Position numbers and translations under genes: made by a program | Shown: one piece after another, positions 27,509 through 36,496 of the stretch | Layout of the letters: each line of letters starts with the position of its first letter | How positions within the stretch are numbered: position 1 is the first letter of the stretch | The notes under the pieces: generated by a model | The model's input: only the letters and a program-made list of their open reading frames with translations | Told to the model about the DNA's origin: nothing | The model's database searches: none | NCBI GenBank assembly: GCA_937138415.1 | Contig: CAKZPA010000037.1 | Location: 1 to 64,000 of the forward strand | Reading direction: 5' to 3' | Origin: an uncultured Nitrospiraceae bacterium | Lineage (GTDB): Bacteria; Nitrospirota; Thermodesulfovibrionia; Thermodesulfovibrionales; SM23-35 | Length of the DNA stretch: 64,000 bases

Positions 27509-28015
27509 ATGCACCCCCTCGTCGAACTCGCGAAGCGGAGTGTCGAGGCCTACATCACACGGAGGGAGACGATCGGCCTCCTGGAGGACGTCCCCGAATG
27601 CATGACAGGTAAAGCCGGGGTTTTCGTGTGCATCAAGAAACACGGGCGGCTGAGGGGATGTATCGGCACCTTCCAGCCGACGCGCGAGTGTGTCGGTCTC
27701 GAGACGATCGCGAATGCGATCTCCGCTGCCACAGAGGATCCCCGGTTCCCCCCCGTGTCGGAGAAGGAACTGCCGGAGCTGAGTTATTCCGTCGATGTGC
27801 TCTCTCCACCGGAGAAGGTCTCCGACGTATCGGAACTCGACCCGAAAAAATACGGTGTCATCGTCGTGAGTGGATTCAGGCGGGGACTCCTGCTGCCCGA
27901 CCTCGAAGGTGTCGACACGGTCGAGGAGCAGCTCAACATCGCAAAGATGAAAGCCGGCATTGCTCCGCACGAGGACGTCGAGATGTACCGTTTCGAAGTG
28001 CGGCGCTACACATAG
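27509..28015 (+). CDS. AMMECR1-domain protein
   Basis: A 168-residue AMMECR1-family protein. The signature [10 protein letters not shown], plus [21 protein letters not shown], is present. Family members are often called AmmeMemoRadiSam system protein A; biochemical function is unknown. It starts immediately after the prenyltransferase stop (TGAATG). Its partner genes (MEMO and radical SAM) are not in this window. It converges with moaC. Confidence 0.9.
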   Translation: MHPLVELAKRSVEAYITRRETIGLLEDVPECMTGKAGVFVCIKKHGRLRGCIGTFQPTRECVGLETIANAISAATEDPRFPPVSEKELPELSYSVDVLSPPEKVSDVSELDPKKYGVIVVSGFRRGLLLPDLEGVDTVEEQLNIAKMKAGIAPHEDVEMYRFEVRRYT

Positions 28016-28062
28016 GACGGATCGTTCACGCACACGGGCCGTCGAGCATTCTATCTCCGGAC

Positions 28063-28539
28063 CTACGATCTCTTGTACGTACCGCTCAGGCCACCCCGTT
28101 TTTCCACGAGGACGATGTCGGAGATTGCCATCTCCTTGTCGATTGCTTTGCACATATCGTAAATGGTGAGCGCTGCAACGGAAACCGCCGTCAACGCTTC
28201 CATCTCGACGCCGGTCTGCCCCGCGACCTTCACGCTCGACTCGATATCGATCTTCCCTTTTTTCTCGTCGATCGTGAAGTCGACCGTAACCGATGCGATG
28301 GCGAGCGGATGGCAGAGGGGAATGAGATCGCTCGTTTTTTTTGCCGCCATAATGCCGGCGATGCGTGCCACGCTGAAGACGTCACCTTTCGGGACCGTCT
28401 TTTCCTGGATCATGGCGAGCGTCTCGGGCTTCATCGAAATGGATCCGCGGGCGACCGCGAACCGCTCACTCGCTTCCTTCCCGCTGATATCGACCATCCG
28501 TGCCCTTCCCTGCTCGTCGACGTGAGAAAGTTTTTTCAT
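28063..28539 (-). CDS. moaC: Cyclic pyranopterin monophosphate synthase
   Basis: A 158-residue MoaC acting in the first steps of molybdenum cofactor synthesis. Conserved blocks [32 protein letters not shown] (quoted in part) and [10 protein letters not shown] are present. Its ATG lies 14 nt after the encoded CCA of tRNA-Leu, with the ribosome site AGAGGGA abutting the tRNA end. No other mo- genes are in the window. Confidence 0.96.
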   Translation of the reverse strand: MKKLSHVDEQGRARMVDISGKEASERFAVARGSISMKPETLAMIQEKTVPKGDVFSVARIAGIMAAKKTSDLIPLCHPLAIASVTVDFTIDEKKGKIDIESSVKVAGQTGVEMEALTAVSVAALTIYDMCKAIDKEMAISDIVLVEKRGGLSGTYKRS

Positions 28540-28553
28540 AGCGAGAATCCCTC

Positions 28554-28640
28554 TGGTGCCGAAGGCGGGAGTCGAACCCGCACGGCCTTGCGACCACTAG
28601 ACCCTGAACCTAGCGCGTCTGCCAGTTCCGCCACTTCGGC
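28554..28640 (-). tRNA. tRNA-Leu (anticodon CAG)
   Basis: The minus strand reads GCCGAAGTGGCGGAACTGGC..., with acceptor arms GCCGAAG/CTTCGGC, an anticodon loop TTCAGGG closed by CTAGG/TCTAG, a long variable arm, the T-loop GGTTCGACTCC and an encoded CCA. The long variable arm and CAG anticodon give leucine. A TATAAT (28649-28654) lies just upstream. It is immediately followed by moaC. Confidence 0.95.
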
Positions 28641-28648
28641 CCTCCCCT

Positions 28649-28654
28649 ATTATA
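28649..28654 (-). promoter_or_regulatory. -10 box of tRNA-Leu (and moaC)
   Basis: A consensus TATAAT on the minus strand 8 nt before the mature tRNA 5' end. No good -35 is visible at normal spacing. Confidence 0.45.
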
Positions 28655-28770
28655 CACAACGCATGAGGTCCACCGGAGAGCGCGCGAGGACCGCGACCCG
28701 TTTATCCACGCGCGGAGACGATGGCGGCCTCTCCGCGATCACCGTGCAGAATTCTTTCGAAGGGGCTCCC

Positions 28771-29691
28771 CTACTTGTGCTCTTCCGAGGAAATAATCTC
28801 CTGCGGATATTTTTTGACGAAGATGAGGAACTCTTCGGCAACGTGCGGGAGGATCGCCTTCGGAAGAAGAATGAGGGAGAACTTTCTCACGATATTCCCT
28901 TCCCTCAGCGTAAGCGCGTGCAACTTTCCCTCCTCCTGTTCTTTCCTGACCGCCCACTTCGAGAGAATGGAGACACCGATTCCTCCTTCGACCGCGACCT
29001 TGATGGATTCGGTACTGCCGAGGGTGAGGGCAATGTGCAGATCATCGATGCCGAAGCCGTACAATGCGAAATAGTCCATGATCTTCTGTCTCGTTCCCGA
29101 CCCTTCCTCCCGAATGACGAAGGGTTCCCGGATGATGTCGAAGAGCGATATCATCTTCTTCCTCGCCCACGGGTGATTGGTGGATACGATCGGAACGAGT
29201 TCGTCCGAAATAATCGGCTCACTCTTGAACGTCGTCCGCGACGTTTCTCCTTCGACGAGGCCAAAATCGACGAGCTGCGAAGAAAGGAGCTCCTCTATCC
29301 TCTTCGTATTGCCGATCCACAGAGAGATTGCAATTTTTGGATACCTCTTCTTGAAATCGATGATGATGCGGGGAAGCACGTAGTTTCCTATCGTCGTGCT
29401 CGCTCCGATGGTGATGCCTCCGCGCATCATACCCGTTATCTTCGCAATTCGCTTTTCGATATCCGTGTAGTGCGCGAGCACGTGCTTCGCCTCTTTATAG
29501 AGGATTTCCCCGACCGGCGTGAGCTTCAGCGTGTCCCGCGATCTGTCGAAGAGCTTCGTGCCGAAATATTCCTCGAGCGCCTGAATCTGCATGCTCACGG
29601 CCGGCTGGCTCAGATGAACGATCCGGGACGCCTTCGAAAAGCTCTTCGTTTCGACGACCGTGCAAAAGAGTTTCAATTTCATATCCATCAT
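28771..29691 (-). CDS. LysR-family transcriptional regulator
   Basis: A 306-residue LysR regulator. The N-terminal helix-turn-helix is LFCTVVETKSFSKASRIVHLSQPAVSMQIQ (quoted in part) and the effector domain contains GASTTIGNYVLPRII and EEGSGTRQKIMDYF, as in CysB/YeiE-like members. It is divergent from the DUF4212/symporter pair, which is its likely target, with an inverted repeat between them. The inducer cannot be told. Confidence 0.92.
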   Translation of the reverse strand: MMDMKLKLFCTVVETKSFSKASRIVHLSQPAVSMQIQALEEYFGTKLFDRSRDTLKLTPVGEILYKEAKHVLAHYTDIEKRIAKITGMMRGGITIGASTTIGNYVLPRIIIDFKKRYPKIAISLWIGNTKRIEELLSSQLVDFGLVEGETSRTTFKSEPIISDELVPIVSTNHPWARKKMISLFDIIREPFVIREEGSGTRQKIMDYFALYGFGIDDLHIALTLGSTESIKVAVEGGIGVSILSKWAVRKEQEEGKLHALTLREGNIVRKFSLILLPKAILPHVAEEFLIFVKKYPQEIISSEEHK

Positions 29692-29714
29692 GACGCATAC
29701 TATATCACATTTCT

Positions 29715-29728
29715 TTATGGATTTATAA
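29715..29728. promoter_or_regulatory. Candidate LysR-binding inverted repeat
   Basis: TTATGGATTTATAA has TTAT/ATAA arms around 6 nt, close to the LysR T-N11-A type. It lies 24 nt upstream of the LysR start and about 190 nt before the DUF4212 gene. Confidence 0.4.
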
Positions 29729-29914
29729 GATCAGTGCAAAACGGGTCGCGCGTCGTATTTACTACTACTCCCTAAGACGTCGTGTCGGACGGTGAGTCTG
29801 TGGTTGTGACGGCGAGCCTGCGCGTGACACGATCAGCGCCGTCAGGCGGGCACCGCACGGACTCGGCGGCACGGGCATGAAGGGCGAAACGTCAGCACGG
29901 GAAAGGAGGTCTGT

Positions 29915-30175
29915 ATGGTAGCGAAGGAGACATATGAAGCGTACTGGAAGGAGAACCTGACGTACATCGTGATTCTGCTGTCGATCTGGTTCACGGTGTC
30001 GTACGTGTGCGGAATTCTCATCGCGGACCAGCTCGACACGATCAAGTTCTTCGGGTTTCCGCTGGGGTTCTGGTTTGCGAGCCAGGGATCGGAGGTCACG
30101 TTCGTGATTCTCATCGCGATCTACGTCAAGCTGATGAACGCGCTCGACCGGAAGTACGACGTGCACGAGAAGTGA
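29915..30175 (+). CDS. DUF4212 small subunit of a sodium/solute symporter
   Basis: An 86-residue membrane protein with two helices (LTYIVILLSIWFTVSYVCGI and FVILIAIYVKLMNAL) and the family motif GFPLGFWFASQGS. DUF4212 proteins occur just upstream of ActP-like symporters and are regarded as their small subunit. A strong ribosome site (AAAGGAGGTCTGT) precedes it. Confidence 0.93.
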   Translation: MVAKETYEAYWKENLTYIVILLSIWFTVSYVCGILIADQLDTIKFFGFPLGFWFASQGSEVTFVILIAIYVKLMNALDRKYDVHEK

Positions 30176-30239
30176 CGCGGACCCTCTGGTGAGCGGGCGC
30201 ATGAGACGATCAGCACACATGAGAGAAAGGGGATAGCAT

Positions 30240-32045
30240 ATGGATATTATTACCTGGACATGGATAATCGTCGGACTGTCGTTTGCGCTCTACATCGGGA
30301 TCGCGATCTGGTCGAAGGCGCGGTCGACCGGTGACTTCTACGTCGCGGCGAAGCAGGTGCACCCGGTCCTCAACGGGATGGCGACCGGCGCGGACTGGAT
30401 GTCGGCGGCCTCGTTCATTTCGATGGCCGGCATGATCTCGTTCATGGGGCGGGACGGTGCGATGTACCTCATGGGCTGGACGGGCGGCTACGTGCTGCTC
30501 GCGATGCTCCTCGCCCCCTACCTCCGCAAGTACGGCAAGTACACCGTGCCGATGTTCGTCGGGGAGCGGTACTACTCGCAGGCTGCCCGTGCAGTCGCTG
30601 TGGCCTGCGCCATCTTCATCTCGTTCGTGTACGTCGCAGGGCAGATGCGCGGCGTGGGGGTCGTCTTCTCGCGGTTCCTCGAAGTGGACATCGACCTTGG
30701 CGTCATCATCGGCATGGCGATCGTCTTCTTCTACGCCGTCATGGGCGGGATGAAGGGGATCACCTACACACAGGTCGCCCAGTACATCGTCCTGATCACC
30801 GCGTACCTGATCCCGGCGATCTTCATCTCGTTCATGTTCACCGGGATCCCGATCCCCCAGATCGGCTTCGGCGCGTCGCTCAGCGAGAGTGGGATGCGGC
30901 TCCTCGGGACCGATGCCGGGTACCTCCTCGACAAACTCAACCAGATCCACAAAGACCTCGGCTTTTCGGCCTATACGTCGGGGGGCACCAAGAGCATGAT
31001 CGACGTCTTCACGATCACACTCGTCCTCATGGTCGGCACCGCCGGCCTCCCCCACATCATCATCCGGTTCTTCACGACGCCGACGATCCGGGGGGCGAGG
31101 GCATCGGCCGGATGGGCCCTCCTCTTCATCGCCATCCTCTACACGACCGCCCCGGCCGTCGCCTCCTTCGCGCGGATCAACATGATCTCCACGCTCCACA
31201 ACCGGCCCTATGTGGAAGCCCCATCGTGGTTCAAAAACTGGGAGAAGACCGGGCTCGTCGCCTGGAAGGATAAAAACGGCGACGGCATGATCCAGTACGC
31301 CAAGGGGAGCGCCTTCACCGGCAAGGTCGTCTTCGCGAAGGACGAGGCCGGCAAACCGCTTCTCGGACAGTACGGTGAACGGGTCGTCTCGACACCGGCC
31401 ACCCCGATCGAAAAGAGCAAGAACGAACTGTACATCGACAACGACATCATCGTCCTCGCCAACCCCGAGATCGCGAAACTCCCCGCGTGGGTTGTTGCGC
31501 TAGTCGCTGCCGGTGGCCTCGCCGCGGCGCTCTCGACGGCTGCGGGCCTCCTCCTCGTCATCGCCTCGGCCTTCTCGCACGACCTCATCAAGAACATCTT
31601 CGCCCCGACCATGTCCGAGCGGAGCGAATTGATTTTTGCGCGGATCGCCGCAGGGTTCGCCGTCCTCGTGGCCGGATACCTCGGCATCCACCCCCCGGGC
31701 TTCGTGGCGCAGGTCGTCGCCTTCGCCTTCGGACTCGCCGCCTCCTCCTTCTTCCCCGTCATCATCATGGGGATCTTTTGGAAGAAGACCACGAAAGAAG
31801 GAGCGATCCTCGGGATGCTCAGCGGGATCATCTTCACCGCCTCCTACATCGTGTACTTCAAGTTCATCAACCCAGCCATGAATGTGCCCGCGCACTGGTG
31901 GTGGGGCATATCCCCGGAGGGAATCGGCGCCATCGGCATGCTCATCAATTTCATCGTCATGGCTATCGTCTCCAAACTCACGAAAGAGCCGCCCCAGCAC
32001 GTGCAGGACATGGTCGCATCGCTCCGGTACCCCAGAGAGGTGTAG
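30240..32045 (+). CDS. Sodium/solute symporter, ActP/VC_2705-like
   Basis: A 601-residue solute:sodium symporter with about 13 membrane segments. It opens with IITWTWIIVGLSFALYIGIAIW and has the family blocks GDFYVAAKQVHPVLNGMATGADWMSAASFI (read in two parts) and GGMKGITYTQVAQYIVLITAYL. A hydrophilic insert (KDKNGDGMIQYAKGSAFTG ... YIDNDIIV) is typical of the VC_2705 subfamily paired with DUF4212. Substrate is probably a short carboxylate such as acetate (inference). The gene looks richer in C-ending codons than its neighbours. Confidence 0.92.
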   Translation: MDIITWTWIIVGLSFALYIGIAIWSKARSTGDFYVAAKQVHPVLNGMATGADWMSAASFISMAGMISFMGRDGAMYLMGWTGGYVLLAMLLAPYLRKYGKYTVPMFVGERYYSQAARAVAVACAIFISFVYVAGQMRGVGVVFSRFLEVDIDLGVIIGMAIVFFYAVMGGMKGITYTQVAQYIVLITAYLIPAIFISFMFTGIPIPQIGFGASLSESGMRLLGTDAGYLLDKLNQIHKDLGFSAYTSGGTKSMIDVFTITLVLMVGTAGLPHIIIRFFTTPTIRGARASAGWALLFIAILYTTAPAVASFARINMISTLHNRPYVEAPSWFKNWEKTGLVAWKDKNGDGMIQYAKGSAFTGKVVFAKDEAGKPLLGQYGERVVSTPATPIEKSKNELYIDNDIIVLANPEIAKLPAWVVALVAAGGLAAALSTAAGLLLVIASAFSHDLIKNIFAPTMSERSELIFARIAAGFAVLVAGYLGIHPPGFVAQVVAFAFGLAASSFFPVIIMGIFWKKTTKEGAILGMLSGIIFTASYIVYFKFINPAMNVPAHWWWGISPEGIGAIGMLINFIVMAIVSKLTKEPPQHVQDMVASLRYPREV

Positions 32046-32055
32046 CGGCGATCGG

Positions 32056-32856
32056 ATGAGGATGAGACGGGCGGTATTTGTCACGGCGACCGATACTGAC
32101 ATCGGCAAGACGATGATCGCTTCTGCCCTCGTCGTCGGTATGCGGGAGAGGGGAATCAGATGTGGGGTGATGAAACCCGTGCAGTGCGCTGGCAATGACG
32201 CACTCTTCCTCAAGCGAGTCAGCGGCGCCGGCGATCCCCTCGGGATCATCAACCCCTTTTCTTTCAGGAGGCCCCTTTCCCCGCACCTCGCCGCCCGCCT
32301 CGAATCCCGCCACATATCGCTCAAGAAAATTCTCCGCTGCTACGAGATGCTGCGTGAGCGGCATGACTTTCTCGTCGTCGAGGGAGCCGGCGGTCTCCTG
32401 GTGCCGTTGAGCGGAAGGATGCTCGTCGCTGACATGATCAAGGCACTCGATCTCGATATCGTCATCGTCGCGAGAGCAGGACTGGGAACGATCAATCACA
32501 CGCTCCTGACCATCGAGGCTGCTGCGCGACGAAACATTCGAATCGTTGGGATCGTGTACAACCAAAGTACCCGCGGGCCCCTTACCGTCTGCGAAGAGGA
32601 TAACCCCGTGATCATCAGGAAGCTGAGCGCCATCCGAACGCTCGGTCTCGTGCCGTTCCGAAAGATTCAGCGAGGGAGGGTGTCGGTCGAACTATTACGA
32701 GACATCGCGGGGAGAATCGACATCGACGCGATTGTGGGCGACAGCCCGGCTCAGCGCGAACGCGCGCGGGACGTTGCAGGGAGAAACGTGCAGCCGATCG
32801 CGCCGCACAGGGCAATGGCCGCCGCGAGGAGGAACGCCGGGGCCAGAGAGGAATAG
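32056..32856 (+). CDS. bioD: Dethiobiotin synthetase
   Basis: BioD closes the ureido ring of dethiobiotin in biotin synthesis. Walker A is VTATDTDIGKTMIA, the catalytic lysine block GVMKPVQC, and VEGAGGLLVPLSG. The track start lies inside the symporter gene; I chose ATG 32056. About 266 residues, longer than usual: the last ~35 (RERARDVAGRNVQPIAPHRAM...) run antisense through the MFS remnant and are likely a replaced tail. No other bio genes are present. Confidence 0.88.
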   Translation: MRMRRAVFVTATDTDIGKTMIASALVVGMRERGIRCGVMKPVQCAGNDALFLKRVSGAGDPLGIINPFSFRRPLSPHLAARLESRHISLKKILRCYEMLRERHDFLVVEGAGGLLVPLSGRMLVADMIKALDLDIVIVARAGLGTINHTLLTIEAAARRNIRIVGIVYNQSTRGPLTVCEEDNPVIIRKLSAIRTLGLVPFRKIQRGRVSVELLRDIAGRIDIDAIVGDSPAQRERARDVAGRNVQPIAPHRAMAAARRNAGAREE

Positions 32857-33976
32857 GCCTCGGCGAGCATCCCGGCGAGACCCGGGCCGAAAGCCTGCCC
32901 GATTCCAAAAAAGAGGGTGATGAAGCCGATTCCGGCCGGCGCGAGCGTCGGTCCGAGAAGGTCTCCGCACGTGGCCGCCATGATGGCGGGGATGCTCCAC
33001 GCCGAGATCCCGAAGAGCAGTGCCGACAGAAACAAACCGGGCGGTTCGGCCCAGAGCGCAAACAGGCCAAATGCCAGTGCGTGCATCCCGTAGACAAGAC
33101 AGAGGGCTGCCCTGCGACCGAGCACGTCTGATGCGGATCCCCATATAACTCCGCAGAAGAAGGCTCAGCCATCCCATGATCATGAAGAGCCTGCCTGCGG
33201 CGGCCTGCGTGTACCCCCTCCGCGATCAGGTACTTAAGAAAAAAGTCATGTAAAAATGATATACGAGAATCCAATCGCGACATAGACGAACCCCAAATGC
33301 CACACAACGCCGGACCGATAGACTTTGCGCCACTCAAGTCCCCGGCGTCTCGCACCGGCCGTATCGCTCTCATCGACCGCCCCTATCGGGCGAAGGCCGA
33401 CTTCCGAAGGGCAGTTGCGCAAGACAGCATACGCGAGCAGCGCGAGCCCGTATGTTACGCCCGCGAAGATGAACCAGCAGGCGCGCCAGCCATGCGCTCT
33501 TCATGCCGACAGTATCGCCGGCACGAGGAGCCCGAGCACGATGAGCGCGACGGAGGATCCCGTCACGCCTATCCCGGATGCGAATCCTGATCGGCGCCGA
33601 ACGAACCACGCCGCGCGCAGTCCTATGACGGGGACGTTGCTCGCGCCGCTCCCGACCCCAGTGACAGCTCTCCAGAGAGCCGCTTCCGCGAAGCTCTGCG
33701 AGAGGCCGGTGAGAAGAGCATTCCGGTCGCGACGACGCTCAAGCCGACGGTCACGACAATGCGCGGTCTGTACCGCACAACCAGTGCGCCGCCGACCACC
33801 GAGAACACGAGATAGCCCGCCAGGTTGGCCGTTGCGAGGACACCGGCTTGGGTATTCGTCAATCCGAGGTCGGCCTGCATGGACGGCAGGACCATCGTGT
33901 GGCCGAACCGTGCGAGGCCGAGCGCACCGAAGACGACGAGCCTGCAGTCTCCGAGGACGACCCAGCCGTAATGCAT
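32751..33976 (-). pseudogene. Decayed MFS transporter (YbfB/YjiJ-like)
   Basis: Three frames carry pieces of one major facilitator transporter in order: MHYGWVVL...ARFGHTMVLPSMQADLGLTNTQAGVLA, then TGLSQSFAEAALWRAVTGVGSGASNVPVIG, then GWRACWFIFAGVTYGLALLAYAVLRNCP after an in-frame TGA, and finally LGRRAALCLVYGMHALAFGLF to AIALCGAIGC. At least four frameshifts plus one stop break it. Protein similarity within the pieces is still good, so decay is recent. It overlaps the bioD tail. Confidence 0.85.
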
Positions 33977-33996
33977 TCCGAAGCACATGGCGGATT

Positions 33997-34445
33997 TCAA
34001 CGCTCTCCCGGTACCTGTTTCATGACCTGGAACGCGTTCGGTGGCGTTCTCGGCTTGAACGCTCCTCCTCGCAAGACTTTTGCGACGGCATTCTTAATGG
34101 CGACGGCAACCTTGAGAATCTGCTCTCTGCTTTCGACCGCGCTCGGCCATTATGACGATTCCCCGCCCGCTGATCGAAATGAACTCGCCGATCCGGATGA
34201 CGCTCGATTTCTCTTTGATCTCCCGCGATGCGAGCTTGTACGGCTTGAGGATCGGGAGGACACTCTCGACCCCCGGCATGGACTCGATCGACTGAAGGAC
34301 GAACTTTCCCCGCTCGTCACCGACGGCGCCGATGACATGCCTCGTCGTTCCGTGGATCACGTGGGGCATGTACAAGCTCCTTGACCCTCTTGGTCACCTC
34401 GTCCTTCACGCGTTTCGTCGCACCCGCCTTCAGGATAATGATCAT
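33997..34445 (-). pseudogene. Decayed and truncated DAHP synthase (aroF-type)
   Basis: Starts MIIILKAGATKRVKDEVTKRVKE, shifts frame, continues MPHVIHGTTRHVIGAVGDERGK ... VESVLPILKPYKLASREIKE, shifts again at the GPCAVES motif (lost), and continues [32 protein letters not shown] to a stop. This is the N-terminal 40% of a 3-deoxy-7-phosphoheptulonate synthase (shikimate pathway). The rest, including most of the catalytic barrel, is gone; the MFS remnant follows directly. Confidence 0.85.
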
Positions 34446-34477
34446 CCCGACCTCTCCCCCCTGCCAGAAAGCAGAAA

Positions 34478-34504
34478 GGCTGGAGGCAAGCCTCCAGCCT
34501 TTTT
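34478..34504 (+). terminator. Strong hairpin with T tract
   Basis: GGCTGGAGG, loop CAAG, CCTCCAGCC, then TTTTT on the plus strand: a 9-bp perfect stem. No functional plus-strand gene ends here. On the minus strand the same hairpin lies 33 nt before the broken aroF start and may be a remnant of its leader. Confidence 0.6.
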
Positions 34505-34524
34505 CCACATCTGACATTCTCGCA

Positions 34525-35433
34525 GTAAATCGTGTACTGTAACTGCCACTTCAGGAATTAACCACTTCGTGCCTTGTCCGCGTAAAAGTCACGCGGAACA
34601 AAGTACTCGTACTGGAAAAATGCGTCGAGATTCTTATTGAATTTGTGAATGATAAAGAAGGTCTGGAGATGGCCTCTCGCGAGCCCGTCGCCGAACATGG
34701 GAACACGTATGGGTATCGGTTGTGCGGGCTCGTTCGCCCTCCAGTACTGATAGGAGAGAGAGGTTCGTGTCCGGTGTCACTTCCATCCTCACTCTCGCCA
34801 TATAGAGCTGGGAATTCGACCAGTAGAATGCTATCGACGCGGCCTCGCGGATAAACTCGTTCTGGTAGACGGTGTCCGCGCCGAAGGTGTTCAAATGGAG
34901 TTGCGGTATCGCCCACTCCTCGGGAGGGGTCACAGGATTCGTCACTCTTCCCGGGGAAATCGCCCCTTTTCTTCTCTTTTCCAAATGTAGTAAGGCTCAA
35001 ACACGAGATTATGGATAGGCTTCGCTCTCCCGTAGACAAGGAAAGCCTGCGAGTCCGATGTGTCGAGATACTTTCTGCTATCGTAAGAGGTGAACCCATT
35101 TGCGATGTGACTCCGCCATGTCGGAAGATACTGGTCCTGCCACTGGTTCGGGATGTAAACAAAGTCGACGCTGTTGCCCTTGTCGACCTTCCATTTAGCT
35201 TTCGCCGCTTTAAAATAGAACGTCCTCGATCCGTCCTGAGGGGTTCCCTTGGAGATCAACAACCCCTCCCCGTAGAGATCCTCCCCCATGAGGAAATCCT
35301 GACGGCCGATCTTCGGGTCAAGGGGCACATCAAAGGCGTTATTCGCTTTGATGTACAGGTTATCAACGACATCTTCATGCTCATCGAGATTCGTACACCT
35401 GCCATCCAATCTCCTCGGTTTCAGAGGAACCTA
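34525..35433 (-). pseudogene. Decayed alginate-export-type outer membrane protein
   Basis: Consecutive frames carry DNLYIKANNAFDVPLDPKIGRQDF, then YGEGLLISKGTPQDGSRTFYF, ANGFTSYDSRKYLDTSDSQAF, then EEWAIPQLHLNTFGADTVYQNE, and last RGHLQTFFIIHKFNKNLDAFFQYEYFVPRDFYADK before an in-frame TAA. The order and content fit the Alginate_exp porin family (PF13372-like). The N-terminus with signal peptide is not recognisable. At least two frameshifts and one stop. Confidence 0.75.
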
Positions 35434-35480
35434 GATGATAGTATAGCTCGACGGTAAGCTTCAGGAACACACTCGTATCA

Positions 35481-35771
35481 TTGAACGCAGCACTGCTCGG
35501 GGCATGGAGGGACTGGAGTGACGTCGAGCGGCTCATGGTCGGCAAACCGATTTACATGGAAATATCGTTCGCTCTCGATTTTCTCCACGAGGATCCGGCG
35601 GTAGCGCGTATTTTTGCGAAGCACCCGCCCGAGTACATCCTCTTCGAAACCGATTCGCCGTGGACAGCGCAAGATGAGACTCTCGCGCTCCTGAAATCGC
35701 TCGGCCTCGGGGAGAACACAGAGCGACGTATCCTCAGAGAGAACGCGCTCACTCTCCTGCAGTCTCAGTGA
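35481..35771 (+). pseudogene. 5'-truncated amidohydrolase/TatD-like hydrolase
   Basis: A 96-residue open frame whose content (LLGAWRDWSDVERLMVGKPIYMEISFALDFL, then LFETDSPWTAQDETLALLKSL and ILRENALTLL) is the C-terminal third of a TatD-like metal-dependent hydrolase. Only the last catalytic Asp (ETDSPW) remains; the metal-binding His residues of the N-terminal part are missing. It abuts the porin remnant, so its 5' part was lost at the junction. Probably non-functional. Confidence 0.72.
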
Positions 35772-36372
35772 CGTTCTTCTGACGCCTTCTCTGCCAGGCG
35801 ATGTACACGCAGAGGAGGGCGATACACGCTCCGATGAGGTAGACCGTCCATTCCCTGCTCATCTCGACGATGCGCTCTTTGTTATTACCGACAAAGTATC
35901 CAATGTAGGCGAGGATGCTCACCCAGATACCGGCGCCCAAGGCGGTGTAGAAGCAGAATTTCATGAGGTTCATCCTGCAGAGACCCGCAGGGAACGAGAT
36001 ATAGTGCCGGACGCCGATGATCAGGCGGCCGATGAACGTGCTGATCGTCCCGTGCTTGCGGAAAAAATCTTCCCCCTTCCGGAAATGCCCGGCGCTCACG
36101 CCGAAATATTTTCCGTACCTCACGATGAACGGCCTACCGAGAAAGACGGCTATGCCGTAGTTGAAGAGCGCCCCGAGGACGCTGCCGGCGGTTCCCGAGG
36201 CGATCACACCGATCCAATCCATCTGCCGCTGGGAGATGAGATACCCCGCAGGAGGGATCACGAGTTCCGACGGCAACGGAATGAACGTACTCTCGACGAA
36301 CATCAGGAGGACGATGCCGGCGTATCCTAGCGAACCGACCGTTTCCACGAGCCACGTGAAGAATGTATCCAT
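35749..36372 (-). CDS. DedA/SNARE-associated family membrane protein
   Basis: About 207 residues from the ATG at 36372; the track start lies inside tRNA-Pro. It has the family blocks ESTFIPLPSELVIPPAGYL, then GSVLGALFNYGIAVFLGRPF and FIGRLIIGVRHYISFPAGLCRM. DedA proteins are linked to lipid scrambling (undecaprenyl-phosphate or phospholipid flipping) and membrane homeostasis. It follows tRNA-Pro by 36 nt on the same strand, so probably shares the ihfA-merR transcript. Confidence 0.92.
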   Translation of the reverse strand: MDTFFTWLVETVGSLGYAGIVLLMFVESTFIPLPSELVIPPAGYLISQRQMDWIGVIASGTAGSVLGALFNYGIAVFLGRPFIVRYGKYFGVSAGHFRKGEDFFRKHGTISTFIGRLIIGVRHYISFPAGLCRMNLMKFCFYTALGAGIWVSILAYIGYFVGNNKERIVEMSREWTVYLIGACIALLCVYIAWQRRRQKNVTETAGE

Positions 36373-36408
36373 ACTATGCAGAGCGACGTTGTTACTCTTC
36401 CATGATGT

Positions 36409-36485
36409 TGGTCGGGGCGAGCAGATTTGAACTGCCGACCACTCACACCCCAAGCGAGTGCGCTACCAGGCTGCGCTACGCCCCG
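36409..36485 (-). tRNA. tRNA-Pro (anticodon GGG)
   Basis: Minus strand: acceptor CGGGGCG/CGCCCCG, D-arm with GCGCAGCCTGGTAGCGC, anticodon loop TTGGGGT closed by CTCGC/GTGAG, T-loop GTTCAAATC, encoded CCA. The anticodon GGG gives proline. It lies 11 nt after the merR stop, so it is processed from the ihfA-merR transcript; the same order is common in other bacteria. Confidence 0.95.
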
Positions 36486-36496
36486 ATTTCGAATTG

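Noticed and set aside
27628-29775. 715-residue plus-strand ORF
   Set aside because: It crosses AMMECR1, moaC, tRNA-Leu and LysR in a wrong frame or strand; no coherent domain.
30210-31199. 329-residue minus-strand ORF in the symporter
   Set aside because: Antisense shadow, Asp/His/Arg-rich composition typical of high-GC reverse frames.
34478-34504. Terminator of a plus-strand gene
   Set aside because: No intact plus-strand gene ends here; hairpin kept as a feature but not tied to a gene.
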